A program made the position numbers and the translations under genes. Under the pieces are notes generated by a model, which did no database searches, was not told the origin of the DNA, and saw only the letters and a program-made list of their open reading frames with translations. A stretch of DNA of 64,000 nucleotides from Peribacillus sp. FSL E2-0218 (GTDB taxonomy: Bacteria; Bacillota; Bacilli; Bacillales; DSM-1321): contig NZ_CP150304.1 in NCBI RefSeq assembly GCF_037992945.1, positions 4,664,501 through 4,728,500 on the forward strand, read 5' to 3'. Positions 18,323 through 27,662 of this stretch are shown one piece after another (position 1 is the stretch's first letter; the number at the start of each line of letters is the position of its first letter).

Positions 18323-19492
18323 TTATTTACAATGGTTGGCCATGAAACGTTCCATTCTCTTCAGCGCTTCCTGAAGTTGCTCCATGGAGGATGCATAGGA
18401 ACAACGGATATGACCTTCTCCGCTTTTGCCGAACACATCTCCCGGAACGACCGCAACAAGTTCCTCGGTCAATAGTTTTTCGGCAAATTCCATTGAAGTC
18501 ATCCCGGTCTTCTCGATGGATGGAAAGGCATAGAACGCCCCGCCGGGATTATGGCAGTCAAGCCCTATTTCGTTAAATGATTTGACGATATAGTTCCTTC
18601 TTCTCCGATAGCTGCGACGCATATCCTCTACGTCCTGCATTCCATGCTTCAAGGCTTCCAATGCAGCATGCTGCGCCATCGTCGGCGCACACATCATCGC
18701 ATATTGGTGAAGCTTGAGCATCGCTTCGGAAATTTCCTTGGGAGCACAAACGAAACCAAGCCGCCATCCTGTCATCGCAAACCCTTTCGAAAATCCATTG
18801 ATGACTATCGTCCTCTCCAGCATGCCATCAATGGCGGCAAATGAAGTGAACTGCTCATCGTAGGCAAGCTCGGCATAGATTTCATCGGAAATGACCAGCA
18901 AGTCGTGCTTTTTGACGATCTCAGCAAGCATCACCAATTCTTCATGCCCAAGCTGGGTACCGGTAGGATTATTCGGCGAGCAAATCAAAACAGCCTTCGT
19001 TTTGGGCGTAATCGCCGCTTCGAGTTGATCGGGCGTCAATTTGAAGTCATCGGCCCTCGAGGTTTGGACCGTGACCGGGACCCCTCCCGCCATCGTAACC
19101 AAAGGTGCATATGCAACGAAGCACGGTTCGACAACGATGACTTCTTCACCAGGATTCAAGATGGTCCTCAAAGTAATGTCCAGCGCTTGGCTTGCACCAA
19201 CCGTGACGATGATTTGGTCCTCTGGCCTGTAAGATACATGGAACTGCTTTTCCATATATCGACTGATTTCCGACCTCAACTCATATAAACCGGCATTGGC
19301 CGTATAAGAGGTAAATCCTTCCTCCAGGGAATTGATCGCCGCCTCCCTTACCGCCCACGATGTGACGAAATCAGGTTCACCCACGCCAAGGGAGATGACC
19401 CCCTCCAAATTGGCTGCCAGGTCGAAAAAGCGGCGGATGCCTGATGGTCTAAGCTCTGCTATCGTTCTTGAAACATAACTCGTTTTGATCAT
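18323..19492 (-). CDS. alaT: Alanine transaminase AlaT (class I/II PLP aminotransferase)
   Basis: 389 residues, fold-type I aminotransferase. PLP-binding Lys236 is in INGFSKGFAMTGWRLG; SPNNPTGTQ and SDEIYAE are the family's cofactor-contact motifs. In B. subtilis AlaT (YugH) converts pyruvate and an amino donor to alanine. The gene overlaps alaR by four bases (ATGA), so the pair is translationally coupled and co-transcribed, the regulator first. Other assignments in this subgroup (broad amino acid or acetyl-diaminopimelate transaminase) are possible by sequence, but the alaR pairing supports AlaT. Confidence 0.9.
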   Translation of the reverse strand: MIKTSYVSRTIAELRPSGIRRFFDLAANLEGVISLGVGEPDFVTSWAVREAAINSLEEGFTSYTANAGLYELRSEISRYMEKQFHVSYRPEDQIIVTVGASQALDITLRTILNPGEEVIVVEPCFVAYAPLVTMAGGVPVTVQTSRADDFKLTPDQLEAAITPKTKAVLICSPNNPTGTQLGHEELVMLAEIVKKHDLLVISDEIYAELAYDEQFTSFAAIDGMLERTIVINGFSKGFAMTGWRLGFVCAPKEISEAMLKLHQYAMMCAPTMAQHAALEALKHGMQDVEDMRRSYRRRRNYIVKSFNEIGLDCHNPGGAFYAFPSIEKTGMTSMEFAEKLLTEELVAVVPGDVFGKSGEGHIRCSYASSMEQLQEALKRMERFMANHCK

Positions 19493-19989
19493 GGTGACAC
19501 CACGATCCGCTTATCTTCTTCAGTTTGATCGAAAATGGTGCCATCATGCTTGTATTTTTTCATGATGAAGTGCGTCGTCGTCGAAATGACGGAATCAAGC
19601 GTCGAAAGTTTTTCGGAAACGAAGCTAGCCACTTCATTCATCGAGCGTCCCTCGACAATGACTGAAAGATCATAGGCGCCTGACATTAAATACACAGATT
19701 GCACTTCTTTGAATTTGTAAATCCGTTTTGCGACCTCATCGAAACCGACGCCGCGTTTTGGTGTAACCTTCACATCAATCATCGCCGTGACACCGTGGTA
19801 TTCATCCACCTTAGCCCAATTGATGACCGTTAAATAACGGACGATGACACGCATATCTTCTAATTTTTTCAATGTAATTTCAATGTCCGCTTCTGATAAA
19901 TCGGTCATTTTAGCCAAATCATTCAGGTCGATCCGGCTGTTATTTTCAATGATTCTCAAGACTTCCAATTCCTCTTCATTCAAGTGCAT
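19489..19989 (-). CDS. alaR: Lrp/AsnC family regulator AlaR
   Basis: 166 residues. An N-terminal winged helix-turn-helix (about 5-60: RIDLNDLAKMTDLSEADIEI) is followed by a RAM ligand-binding domain (about 75-150) with the VYLMSGAYDLSVIVEG pattern. Members sense amino acids. In B. subtilis AlaR activates the alaR-alaT operon in response to alanine. AAAAGGGGGG precedes the ATG. Confidence 0.92.
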   Translation of the reverse strand: MHLNEEELEVLRIIENNSRIDLNDLAKMTDLSEADIEITLKKLEDMRVIVRYLTVINWAKVDEYHGVTAMIDVKVTPKRGVGFDEVAKRIYKFKEVQSVYLMSGAYDLSVIVEGRSMNEVASFVSEKLSTLDSVISTTTHFIMKKYKHDGTIFDQTEEDKRIVVSP

Positions 19990-20289
19990 TGGAAAACCCC
20001 CCTTTTGGAATTCACTAATGTAGATGTGATGGTTTTTGGCTGGCAGATCGTCTCACGAATGATCTCATTAGACTTTTTCGGAATCCTATATGACAATAAA
20101 AATTAATAAGTCCTATTCTGTCAGGATAAACTTACACTATTATATCAAAATTGATTGGCGAGCTGTTATAGCATTTGTCATTTTTACTGGGGATTATTAC
20201 ATTTACTGTTATGCAACAGCAGGACCATCCCTATATTTGGTGATTATGGCATTTTATCCGCTGACCAATGACGAGGAAAGAGGACCAAT
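19990..20289. other. Intergenic region between alaR and yugF
   Basis: About 300 bases with divergent promoters for alaR and yugF expected. The plus-strand frame from 20090 (81 codons) runs into yugF, lacks a ribosome site and is not considered a gene. I could not name a single promoter with confidence. Confidence 0.5.
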
Positions 20290-21159
20290 ATGGAACGTCA
20301 AACAATCATCGGCAGGGAACGGGTGGATAATATAGATATCTATTTCGAATATGACCGAATGGATGACTCCCTTCCCACCCTTGTACTGCTTCACGGCTTC
20401 TTGTCATCCAGCTTCAGCTTCCGTAAGTTGGTGCCCCACTTAATCAAGGAATTCAACGTGATCTCATTGGACCTTCCTCCATTCGGACAAAGCGGAAAAG
20501 ATTATCGATATACGTATTCATTCCGCAACATCGCCAAATCCGTTGTCCGCTTTTTAGCGGGGAAAAACATCGGCAAATTCAGCATCATCGGCCATTCCAT
20601 GGGTGGGCAGGTTTCCTTGCAGCTCATCCAATCGCATCCTGATTTGGTTGAACACGCGATTCTCCTTGCCGGATCAGGCTACCAGCCCAGCTATTCGGAA
20701 AAGATGAAGCTGGTCAGCTACCTGCCTTTCTTTTCATTCGGGATAAAGGGGTATCTCCAGCGTTCGGGCATCGAAAAAAACTTGAAAAATGTTGTCCATG
20801 ACCCAGCCCTGATCGATGATGAAATGCGCCAAGGATATATAAGGCCATTCATGGAAAAGCATGATATATTCCGTGCCCTGGGGAGGATGCTCCGGGATAA
20901 GGAAGTAGATTTGCTGAAGGATGAACTTCGCGATATTCTGACACCCTGCCTGCTGGTATGGGGAAGACATGACCGCGTCGTGCCGCTGGAAATCGGCCAA
21001 AGGCTTCATGGCGATCTGCCCAATTCCGAACTAGTTGTGCTTGAAGATACCGGCCATTTGCTTCCCGAGGAAAAGCCTGCGGAAATCTACCAATTAATCA
21101 AACAATTCCTCGGAACAGCCGCCCTTGACTTTGGACCTAAGGAACATGCTCACGAGTAA
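20290..21159 (+). CDS. yugF: Alpha/beta hydrolase YugF
   Basis: 289 residues. HGFLSSSFSFRK gives the oxyanion-hole HG motif, GHSMGGQ the nucleophile elbow (Ser), and the C-terminal GHLLPEEKP the catalytic His; WGRHDRVVP holds the acid region. The substrate is unknown. The start is the ATG at 20290, with AGAGGACC upstream. Position between alaR-alaT and yugE is the same as in B. subtilis. Confidence 0.92.
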   Translation: MERQTIIGRERVDNIDIYFEYDRMDDSLPTLVLLHGFLSSSFSFRKLVPHLIKEFNVISLDLPPFGQSGKDYRYTYSFRNIAKSVVRFLAGKNIGKFSIIGHSMGGQVSLQLIQSHPDLVEHAILLAGSGYQPSYSEKMKLVSYLPFFSFGIKGYLQRSGIEKNLKNVVHDPALIDDEMRQGYIRPFMEKHDIFRALGRMLRDKEVDLLKDELRDILTPCLLVWGRHDRVVPLEIGQRLHGDLPNSELVVLEDTGHLLPEEKPAEIYQLIKQFLGTAALDFGPKEHAHE

Positions 21160-21173
21160 TGGGGCAAAATCAA

Positions 21174-21212
21174 TAAAAAAAAGCGTCCCTGCATTTGGGG
21201 ACACCTTTTTTG
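21174..21212. terminator. Terminator between yugF and yugE
   Basis: AAAAAG, GTCCC paired with GGGAC, and TTTTTT; usable by both convergent genes. Confidence 0.75.
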
Positions 21213-21216
21213 ACCT

Positions 21217-21477
21217 TTATAAGGAACAGCTGGCATCATTTTTTATGATGAGCAGCTTCTGTGCAACTTCGAGGCATTTGTCGAAATCGATGGATTCATC
21301 GAAAGCGAACTCGTAAATGGATTGTATTTTTTCCGCGAGCTCCCGCGAGCTATCGATATCCCGGATGGCTACGACTGTATCGGCAATTTCCGGCTCATAT
21401 AAGTCCCCTCCGATCCGGAAAGGGTCCCACTCTTGTAAAACGGCCACCAACGCGATATTCATTTGCTGTGTATCCAT
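21217..21477 (-). CDS. yugE: DUF1871 family protein YugE
   Basis: 86 residues, acidic and helical, beginning MDTQQMNIALVAVLQEWDPF. It matches the DUF1871/YugE family, known only from structure; function unknown. AGGTGATG precedes the ATG. It lies convergent to yugF and divergent to patB, as in B. subtilis. Confidence 0.9.
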   Translation of the reverse strand: MDTQQMNIALVAVLQEWDPFRIGGDLYEPEIADTVVAIRDIDSSRELAEKIQSIYEFAFDESIDFDKCLEVAQKLLIIKNDASCSL

Positions 21478-21579
21478 ATAATCATCACCTGCTCGATAAA
21501 TTCAAAGAACATGATATCATAGTATCATACTGACTGCTTCTTAGCGAAAACGACAAAAAATTTTTCGGTGGTGGATATT

Positions 21580-22755
21580 TTGAATAAATCAATTTTTGAA
21601 GAACATTATGAAAGGGAGAATACGGGATCCGTGAAATGGGATAAAAGCTCGCTTAAAACATTGTTTGGAAGCGAGGATGTACTGCCAATGTGGATAGCCG
21701 ATATGGATTTCCCGGCTCCCGAAGGCATTCAAAAAGCGTTGTTCGAGCGCTTGAAACATCCCATTTTAGGTTATACCGCCCCTTCGGATACAGTTTTCAC
21801 CGCAATTCAAAACTGGCTGAAAGATCGCCATTCCTGGAAAGTCGAAAAAGAGTGGATCTCTTTCAGTTCCGGTATCGTTTCGGCCATCAGCACGACGATC
21901 CAAGCCTTTACAAATCCCGGTGATAAAATATTGCTTCAATCACCTGTGTATACACCATTTTTTGATATGATCAAAAGCAACGACCGGGAAGTGGTCAACA
22001 GTCCCCTTAGCCTTGAGGAAGGCCGCTTTACGATCGATTTCACCGATTTTGAAGACAAGCTGAAAAACGGAGTGAAGGTATTCCTTTTTTGCAGCCCTCA
22101 TAACCCGGGCGGACGTGTCTGGACAAAGGACGAACTGCTGCGAATCGGGGAACTTTGTCAAAAGTACGATGTCATCATAGTCAGTGATGAAATTCATGCT
22201 GACTTGTTCCACAAGGGATCGACACATTACCCGATTGCCTCGCTTTCAAAAGAATTAGCGGCGATGACCGTGACATTAATGGCCCCAAGCAAAACTTTCA
22301 ATATTGCCGGCATGCAGGCTTCCTTCCTGATCACCAGCAACAAGAAATTGCAGCAGCAATTGCAGAAGGTTCAAATGAAATTAGCTTTCCACGGCCTCAA
22401 CATCTTGGCCTTGACAGCCATGGAAGCCGCCTACCGGGAAGGCTTGGAATGGCTGACGGAAATGATGGACTACATCGAGGAAAATATTAAGCTGGCAGAG
22501 AAATTCATGGCTGAAGAACTTCCTGCACTGCATGTGATGCATCCTGATGCTTCGTACCTATTATGGATAGACTGCCGTGACCTTGGTCTGTCCGATGAGG
22601 AAATCAAGGAACGGCTGATCCATCACGGGAAGCTTGCATTGGAGCCAGGGTCCAAATATGGCCCAGGCGGGGAAGGCTTCGTCCGAATGAACATCGGTTG
22701 TTCACGCGCTACACTCCTGGAAGGGCTAAAGCGGTTAAAACGAGCTTTTTCATAA
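21580..22755 (+). CDS. patB: Cystathionine beta-lyase PatB (MalY/PatB-type PLP enzyme)
   Basis: About 391 residues. The N-terminal SVKWD and LPMWIADMDFPAPE motifs are typical of the MalY/PatB C-S lyases. PLP-binding Lys is in APSKTFNIAGMQ (about 238), and the C-terminus GSKYGPGGEGFVRMNIGCS matches PatB. It cleaves cystathionine to homocysteine, pyruvate and ammonia. The open frame begins with GTG codons at 21568, but the TTG at 21580 gives the family's normal N-terminus (MNKSIF) and has a GGTGG ribosome site. Confidence 0.93.
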   Translation: MNKSIFEEHYERENTGSVKWDKSSLKTLFGSEDVLPMWIADMDFPAPEGIQKALFERLKHPILGYTAPSDTVFTAIQNWLKDRHSWKVEKEWISFSSGIVSAISTTIQAFTNPGDKILLQSPVYTPFFDMIKSNDREVVNSPLSLEEGRFTIDFTDFEDKLKNGVKVFLFCSPHNPGGRVWTKDELLRIGELCQKYDVIIVSDEIHADLFHKGSTHYPIASLSKELAAMTVTLMAPSKTFNIAGMQASFLITSNKKLQQQLQKVQMKLAFHGLNILALTAMEAAYREGLEWLTEMMDYIEENIKLAEKFMAEELPALHVMHPDASYLLWIDCRDLGLSDEEIKERLIHHGKLALEPGSKYGPGGEGFVRMNIGCSRATLLEGLKRLKRAFS

Positions 22756-22776
22756 ATGGTCTCGATAGGTGTTACA

Positions 22777-22814
22777 AAAGGGTTTCCGAATGATCTCATT
22801 GGGAAACCCTTTTC
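22777..22814 (+). terminator. Terminator of patB
   Basis: Stem AAAAGGGTTTCC and complement, then TTTT. Confidence 0.85.
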
Positions 22815-22827
22815 GTTTTTCAAATGT

Positions 22828-22862
22828 TAAAAGGAGAGCACATCGCAGTCGCTCTCCTTTTG
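22828..22862 (-). terminator. Terminator of the yteA-type gene
   Basis: AAAAGGAGAGC and complement around an eleven-base loop; T-run on the minus strand. Confidence 0.85.
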
Positions 22863-22866
22863 CCAT

Positions 22867-23622
22867 TTATTCTTTATCTTCCTCCACATAAGGATCATGC
22901 TCATAACGAGGCAAATCCCCAAAGGAGGTTTGGATATTTTCTTCAAAAAGCTCTTCCTTCAGTTCTTCATACTGGGAATTCGGGTATACCGTTATTTCCT
23001 TCCCATAAATATCGACACCTACGAAATTTTCATAATCCTCTACATACCCGATGTTCTCTTCTGAATCGATGTACATATCTTCGTAGTCGTTTGGCGGATA
23101 AGCGAAATCGGAAGGCGTTTCGGATGTTCCAAAGGATGCTACTTCCTGCCATGAATCCTCGGCATCGAATGCGACCGATTCGTTTTGTTCTTCGTTATCG
23201 AATTTACCGAATGATGGCCCCAGCACTTCTTCCTCGATCGGACGATTGTCCGAGGTTTCCCTTGATGGGGTATGCTCGACACAAAAGGTTGTCGTAGGGA
23301 TGGCATTCAACCGTTCAAGCGGAATATCGGCTGAGCAAACCTCGCATTTACCATACTCCCCTGCCTCGATGGCGGTTAGGGCCCGATCGATATCACTTAT
23401 TTCATCGCGATAATGCTCTGTAAGCGCCAAATCCTTTTCACGTTCATATAATTCGGTTCCTTGATCGCCAGGGTGATTATCATAACTGGATAATTCACCA
23501 GTCGAATCGTGCATGCTCCTTCTTAAATCGAAGTCGCCCGAATCATGTAATCGCTCCTTCAGCTCCTGCTTCGTTTGCTGCAATTGCTGTTGAAAGCCTT
23601 TTATCTGCTGATTGGAAAGCAT
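22867..23622 (-). CDS. yteA: YteA-family sporulation protein (DksA/TraR-type)
   Basis: About 251 residues. N-terminal coiled coil (about 1-90), then a DksA-type zinc-finger region (GEYGKCEVCSADIPLERL, then FCVEH) and an acidic C-terminal half. The finger has three cysteines, the fourth ligand position being His or absent (CVEH). The YteA family is conserved in endospore formers and expressed in sporulation; function is unknown, but DksA relatives bind RNA polymerase. Start taken at the ATG at 23622, with AAAGG nine bases upstream; the ATG at 23631 touches its AAAGG. Confidence 0.88.
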   Translation of the reverse strand: MLSNQQIKGFQQQLQQTKQELKERLHDSGDFDLRRSMHDSTGELSSYDNHPGDQGTELYEREKDLALTEHYRDEISDIDRALTAIEAGEYGKCEVCSADIPLERLNAIPTTTFCVEHTPSRETSDNRPIEEEVLGPSFGKFDNEEQNESVAFDAEDSWQEVASFGTSETPSDFAYPPNDYEDMYIDSEENIGYVEDYENFVGVDIYGKEITVYPNSQYEELKEELFEENIQTSFGDLPRYEHDPYVEEDKE

Positions 23623-23763
23623 GTGCAACATCCTTTCAAAGTTGTTCTCCCTCTAGTATTTCTCTCTTCGAGTCATTCCATAAAGGTATTTTTTACCTTA
23701 GGAATAAAATAAATCAGCTGACAAAAGCTAATTGAGAAATATCAATTTCTAGGGGGCCTTTCA

Positions 23764-24621
23764 TTGTATTTTTATAAAGAAGATTTAATCAATATGATCG
23801 TTCCTGATAAGCCTGATCCAAGTGCGGCCAAAGTTCTTCAGGAGGCGCTTGGAGGACAATTCGGTGAAATGCGGACGATGATGCAATATTCATTCCAGAG
23901 CGCCAACTTCCGCGGCAAAGCCAAACAATATCGTGATTTGATCCGTGGTGTATTCTTGGAAGAGCTAAGCCATATTGAACTGGTCCAATCGACGATCAAC
24001 CAATTGCTGAATGATGCAGGCGGGAATATGCCGGGAAATTCCGGTATCGATGGCGCCCCATTGGATGATGTCATCAAGGGCGGCGCAAACCCCCACCATT
24101 TCATCATGGGGGCAAAAGCATCCCTCCCCGTCGATGCGGGAGGAAATCCTTGGACTGGCGCATATGTTTATGATCATGGAAATCTCGTTGCCAACCTTCT
24201 GAATAATGTCGTTCTTGAATCGACTGGGGTGCTGCAAAAGTCGAGGATTTATGAAATGAGCTCCAATAAATCGTTGCGTGAAACGATCGCCTTTTTGATG
24301 GTTCGCGACAATGCTCACCAAAACGCTTTTGCCAAAGCCTTGGAAACACTCGGGGTCAGTTGGGGCAAGATCTTTCCTGTACCGAATTATGATTTGAATA
24401 AATACCCTGAATGCCGCAAATATGTGGATTTAGGCTATCACAATGCCCAGTTCAACTTCAGGCTCGACCAAACCCGGATCAGTGAGGTTTTCCAAGGTGA
24501 AACGCCTAGCCGCAATGGCGGACAGCTTACTGTCACGGAGCCTCCGAATGGCTACCCCGTTCCTGAAATGCCGGATATGCCAAATGAGCATAGCCCTGGT
24601 TTGTATGACTTGAACAGTTAA
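23764..24621 (+). CDS. Manganese catalase family protein (YdbD/CotJC-like)
   Basis: 285 residues of the dimanganese catalase four-helix-bundle family. Likely metal ligands are Glu35, one of Glu66/Glu67, His70 (LEELSH), Glu152 (VLESTG) and His185 (RDNAHQ). It removes hydrogen peroxide. A Pro-rich C-terminal tail (VTEPPNGYPVPEMPDMPN) resembles that of full-length YdbD-type enzymes rather than the shorter CotJC. TTG start; AGGGGG lies seven bases upstream. Monocistronic. Confidence 0.9.
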   Translation: MYFYKEDLINMIVPDKPDPSAAKVLQEALGGQFGEMRTMMQYSFQSANFRGKAKQYRDLIRGVFLEELSHIELVQSTINQLLNDAGGNMPGNSGIDGAPLDDVIKGGANPHHFIMGAKASLPVDAGGNPWTGAYVYDHGNLVANLLNNVVLESTGVLQKSRIYEMSSNKSLRETIAFLMVRDNAHQNAFAKALETLGVSWGKIFPVPNYDLNKYPECRKYVDLGYHNAQFNFRLDQTRISEVFQGETPSRNGGQLTVTEPPNGYPVPEMPDMPNEHSPGLYDLNS

Positions 24622-24624
24622 AAA

Positions 24625-24666
24625 AGTGAAGGCGGACACATGAACCTGTGCCCGCCTCCCTTTTAA
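24625..24666. terminator. Terminator between the Mn catalase gene and yvbH
   Basis: GGCGGaCACA paired with TGTGcCCGCC and a TTTTAATT tail. Confidence 0.75.
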
Positions 24667-25277
24667 TTATTGATATATTTTTCAAAAACGTATCCGAAAT
24701 CTTTCACATGGTATTTTGTCCGGCTATCCATCAACCATTCAAACGCTGCGGCATTGATTTCCTTGAAGCTTGCCGCCATTTGATTTCCTTCGGTGCGAAC
24801 TTGGTTCAAGGTCGAAGAAGCCAGATTTACGCTTTGCTGCGCAAATTGCAGGGCATACTCGTTCTCATGGCAAATTTCCGATATTTTCACGAGTGACTTG
24901 AACAGGTCCTTCAATTCTTCGATGAATTTTTTATGGACATCGATGGAAAAGGTCCTTGCACCGATCGAAAATTTGATCTCCGCATCCAAATCCACGGTAC
25001 CCGCCGTCTCAAGAGTCACGTTGGAAATAGTATTCTGGCTGTAGCTGTACCTCATAAGTGTACGCTTCTTGCTGATTGCACTTGTCCCATCCAAATGGAT
25101 GAAAGCTTGATTGGTGAAGCAATACTCATCCGTTTTCGATTTGATCAGGAAATAAATTTTTTCCCCATCTTCGTGCATGATATAATCATCTGCATCGACC
25201 TTGTCATAATCGGCAGGACTTATCACACTTCCAATATCACTTAGACCAAGGGCATCAGCCGCTATTTTCTTGAACAT
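24663..25277 (-). CDS. yvbH: PH-domain protein YvbH
   Basis: 204 residues, the same length as B. subtilis YvbH. The N-terminal two thirds (about 10-140) form a bacterial PH domain, followed by a helical YvbH-type oligomerisation region. The gene is not at this place in B. subtilis. Function unknown; soluble, no signal peptide. GGAGGAATGG precedes the ATG. Confidence 0.85.
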   Translation of the reverse strand: MFKKIAADALGLSDIGSVISPADYDKVDADDYIMHEDGEKIYFLIKSKTDEYCFTNQAFIHLDGTSAISKKRTLMRYSYSQNTISNVTLETAGTVDLDAEIKFSIGARTFSIDVHKKFIEELKDLFKSLVKISEICHENEYALQFAQQSVNLASSTLNQVRTEGNQMAASFKEINAAAFEWLMDSRTKYHVKDFGYVFEKYINN

Positions 25278-25320
25278 TTCTCCATTCCTCCTATCATGAT
25301 TCCAGGTGAACTACACCCTT

Positions 25321-25797
25321 TTAGACGTTTTTCTCCAATATGATCTCATCTCGGATCGGGATGCCATCTCTGCTGTAAAAAGGAATTTCAGGCTTGATTT
25401 CCCGTGAATGTTCCACTGCATTTTTGACGATTTCCGAAATGGCATACCCTCTCTTTTGAAAGAACTTCAATGCCTGTAGATTATCATTCGTCGTAATCGC
25501 TTTAATTGTATGGCAGTTTTTCTCCTTAGCGATATTCTCCATCACATAAAGCAACGATGAGCCCACACCTTGATTACCATGCACACTATTCAAAGAAATG
25601 ATCTGGCATACTTGATCGGACACCTTGTACGTGCCCAATCCAGAGATTTCTCCATCCTCATCCATCACCCCGAAACCCTCAAGTTCGGCATAATGAAATA
25701 AGCCCCTTGAAAAAACGACTTGGCTCGTCTCCCAGTGGTCTATGAAAAAACGCTTAACCGTATCTGCCGCAATCATCCTTTTCGCTACGATTTGCAT
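25321..25797 (-). CDS. GNAT family N-acetyltransferase
   Basis: 158 residues. Motif A of the GNAT fold is seen as VHGNQGVGSSLLYVMEN, where QGVGS binds the acetyl-CoA pyrophosphate; ITTNDNLQALKFFQKRGY is motif B. The acceptor is unknown. GGGGG lies before the ATG. It follows yvbH on the same strand with about 40 bases between the genes and could share its transcript (GNAT first). Confidence 0.9.
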   Translation of the reverse strand: MQIVAKRMIAADTVKRFFIDHWETSQVVFSRGLFHYAELEGFGVMDEDGEISGLGTYKVSDQVCQIISLNSVHGNQGVGSSLLYVMENIAKEKNCHTIKAITTNDNLQALKFFQKRGYAISEIVKNAVEHSREIKPEIPFYSRDGIPIRDEIILEKNV

Positions 25798-25898
25798 AAC
25801 AACTTACGCCCCCAAAATTTCTATCTCTATGATTTATAGTATAAATTGCTTATGCTGATAAGGGAACTTTTTATTATTCATTCTAATTTTATCCTAGG

Positions 25899-26123
25899 TC
25901 AAGTGAGCCTGTCATCCTTTAAACGCTGGTTCCTCTTCGTCACTTCATCCTCGAATTGCTTCGTCTTCATCTCTTCTTTTTTTGAATATCTGATAATGGC
26001 CCTCATCGTAAAAACGGCGGCAACCAAAAAGATGAAACAAGTGATGCCAGCCGGAATATACTCAGACTTGTCTTCCGGAAAATAAAGAAACAAACCTAGT
26101 AAAGCATGATCGAGAAAATCCAT
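25899..26123 (-). CDS. Small membrane protein, 74 residues
   Basis: A GGAGGAAG site precedes the ATG by about eight bases, supporting a real gene. One hydrophobic stretch (about 22-46, EYIPAGITCFIFLVAAVFTM) is followed by a charged helical tail (KKEEMKTKQFEDEVTKRNQR). No known family recognised. Confidence 0.7.
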   Translation of the reverse strand: MDFLDHALLGLFLYFPEDKSEYIPAGITCFIFLVAAVFTMRAIIRYSKKEEMKTKQFEDEVTKRNQRLKDDRLT

Positions 26124-26245
26124 CCGATACTTCCTCCTTGATAGAGATATGCACTGCTTTCTATTATTATATCAATTCCCAGAACAATCCACTAGTGGAC
26201 CGAATTGGCTAAAACAAAGAGTGATATTGGAATTCCATTTGTTAC

Positions 26246-27316
26246 TCAACCCCCTTTACCGATTGAAGGTAGAACCATCCTAAGAATTCCTTGTTGATTT
26301 GGATCCATTAACTCACCTGTTTTCGATAAGCCCTTTTCAAGCTCCGCTACCATTCGTCCACTCTTATTATTTGGTTCTTGTATGATTGCCTGGGCTATCG
26401 TATAAAAAGCCTCACCATACCAAAAGGTTATCTTCTGCAGTTCTTGATAGCCATCATTTGAGAGCGTATCGTTCATGTAGAATGCCACTAATGTTTTATA
26501 AAAAATCAGAATTTGCCTTAGCACCGTCTGTTCCTGCGCTAGCTCAATCTTGTCAAGACCAGCCTGAAGGATTTCATTCCCCTCCTCAGGACGATGGGCT
26601 GCCAGATAATGATGGAGTAGCAGAAGCGTTATACTAAAGACATCGTCAGATTTGGCTGCCTCATTCATTTTTGCTTTCAGCCAACTAATGTCATGAGTTG
26701 TCAGCTGTTGGACGGGGCGAAAGTAGAATGATTCTAGCTGACTATCGCCCTTAACCTGCTCTTCTGTCCTCTTAATAATTTCCATAATACTCCACCCATC
26801 TGTTCCTTCAATAGGAACCATAGTGGCAACCATGATCACAAGATTCAAAACGATGAAGTAAGGCAATACATCACTAAAACTCCCTTTATCCCAGTCCAAC
26901 ATGAAATGTACCAGAGAGGCTACGGTAAGCAAGAAAAAATTCGCTAACGGGCCACCAGCATAATACCAAATTTTTCTTTGCCTAATATTACTTTCAGACA
27001 GACTGTCATCAAAATACATTTTCGTCACTCCAAAAGAGAGCGGCAGGCTATTATTTAACTCACATCTAATCTTCCCCTCTTCTTTCGTTAGCAAGATACA
27101 GAAAAACGCAAGGAATTTAAATTTCATGTTCAACAAGGTACCCAGCAGCCAATGACCCAGTTCGTGGAATCCTATCGCGATGACGAGGATGGCTGCTAAT
27201 TGTCCAATCAATATATAAAGGGTGTCAGCCGTCATTACAAACAGAATGCCCAATAAGAAAAAGAGACAAAACAAACAAAATAACGGGTGAAGGACTACAT
27301 ATTTATAATCAGGCAT
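26246..27316 (-). CDS. M50-family membrane metallopeptidase with C-terminal helical domain
   Basis: About 356 residues. Several membrane helices in the first half carry the zinc motif HELGHW (HExxH). GGPLANFFLL follows, then VPIEGTDGW, which fits the third ligand loop of site-2-type proteases. The last ~150 residues are soluble and helical without a motif I recognise, and could be TPR-like. M50 enzymes cut membrane-embedded substrates or act in peptide maturation; the substrate is unknown. ATG at 27316 has AAGGGAG eight bases before it; the frame continues upstream to an ATG at 27418 without a ribosome site. It stands alone and is absent from the B. subtilis locus. Confidence 0.85.
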   Translation of the reverse strand: MPDYKYVVLHPLFCLFCLFFLLGILFVMTADTLYILIGQLAAILVIAIGFHELGHWLLGTLLNMKFKFLAFFCILLTKEEGKIRCELNNSLPLSFGVTKMYFDDSLSESNIRQRKIWYYAGGPLANFFLLTVASLVHFMLDWDKGSFSDVLPYFIVLNLVIMVATMVPIEGTDGWSIMEIIKRTEEQVKGDSQLESFYFRPVQQLTTHDISWLKAKMNEAAKSDDVFSITLLLLHHYLAAHRPEEGNEILQAGLDKIELAQEQTVLRQILIFYKTLVAFYMNDTLSNDGYQELQKITFWYGEAFYTIAQAIIQEPNNKSGRMVAELEKGLSKTGELMDPNQQGILRMVLPSIGKGG

Positions 27317-27662
27317 ATTTGCATCTCCCTTCAAATGATAAATTGCCATTACAGTTTCCATGTTAAAAGTGGTTCTATTCCTTTTTGTTTCGATATAGTG
27401 AAGATTGTTTTCAGACATCGCAAACAGTAGAAGGACTTATGACGAGAGAAAAAAATTCTATCAATGGGCTGATAAAACTTTTAAACACTCACTTCGTTAC
27501 ATTTATCAATTATTCCATTAGATCATATAAATTTTAGTAGGGCGTTTCTATTTTGAATTCCAAAGTATCATATTTGGTTTTATGAATATCGTTATTGGAA
27601 GAATTTCTAGATTGAACATATACCAGATCTTCCACGCTCATACATAATCATACTGCGGAATG

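Noticed and set aside
20090..20335. 81-codon frame upstream of yugF
   Set aside because: No ribosome site, overlaps the well-supported yugF start in another frame, and has no recognisable domain.
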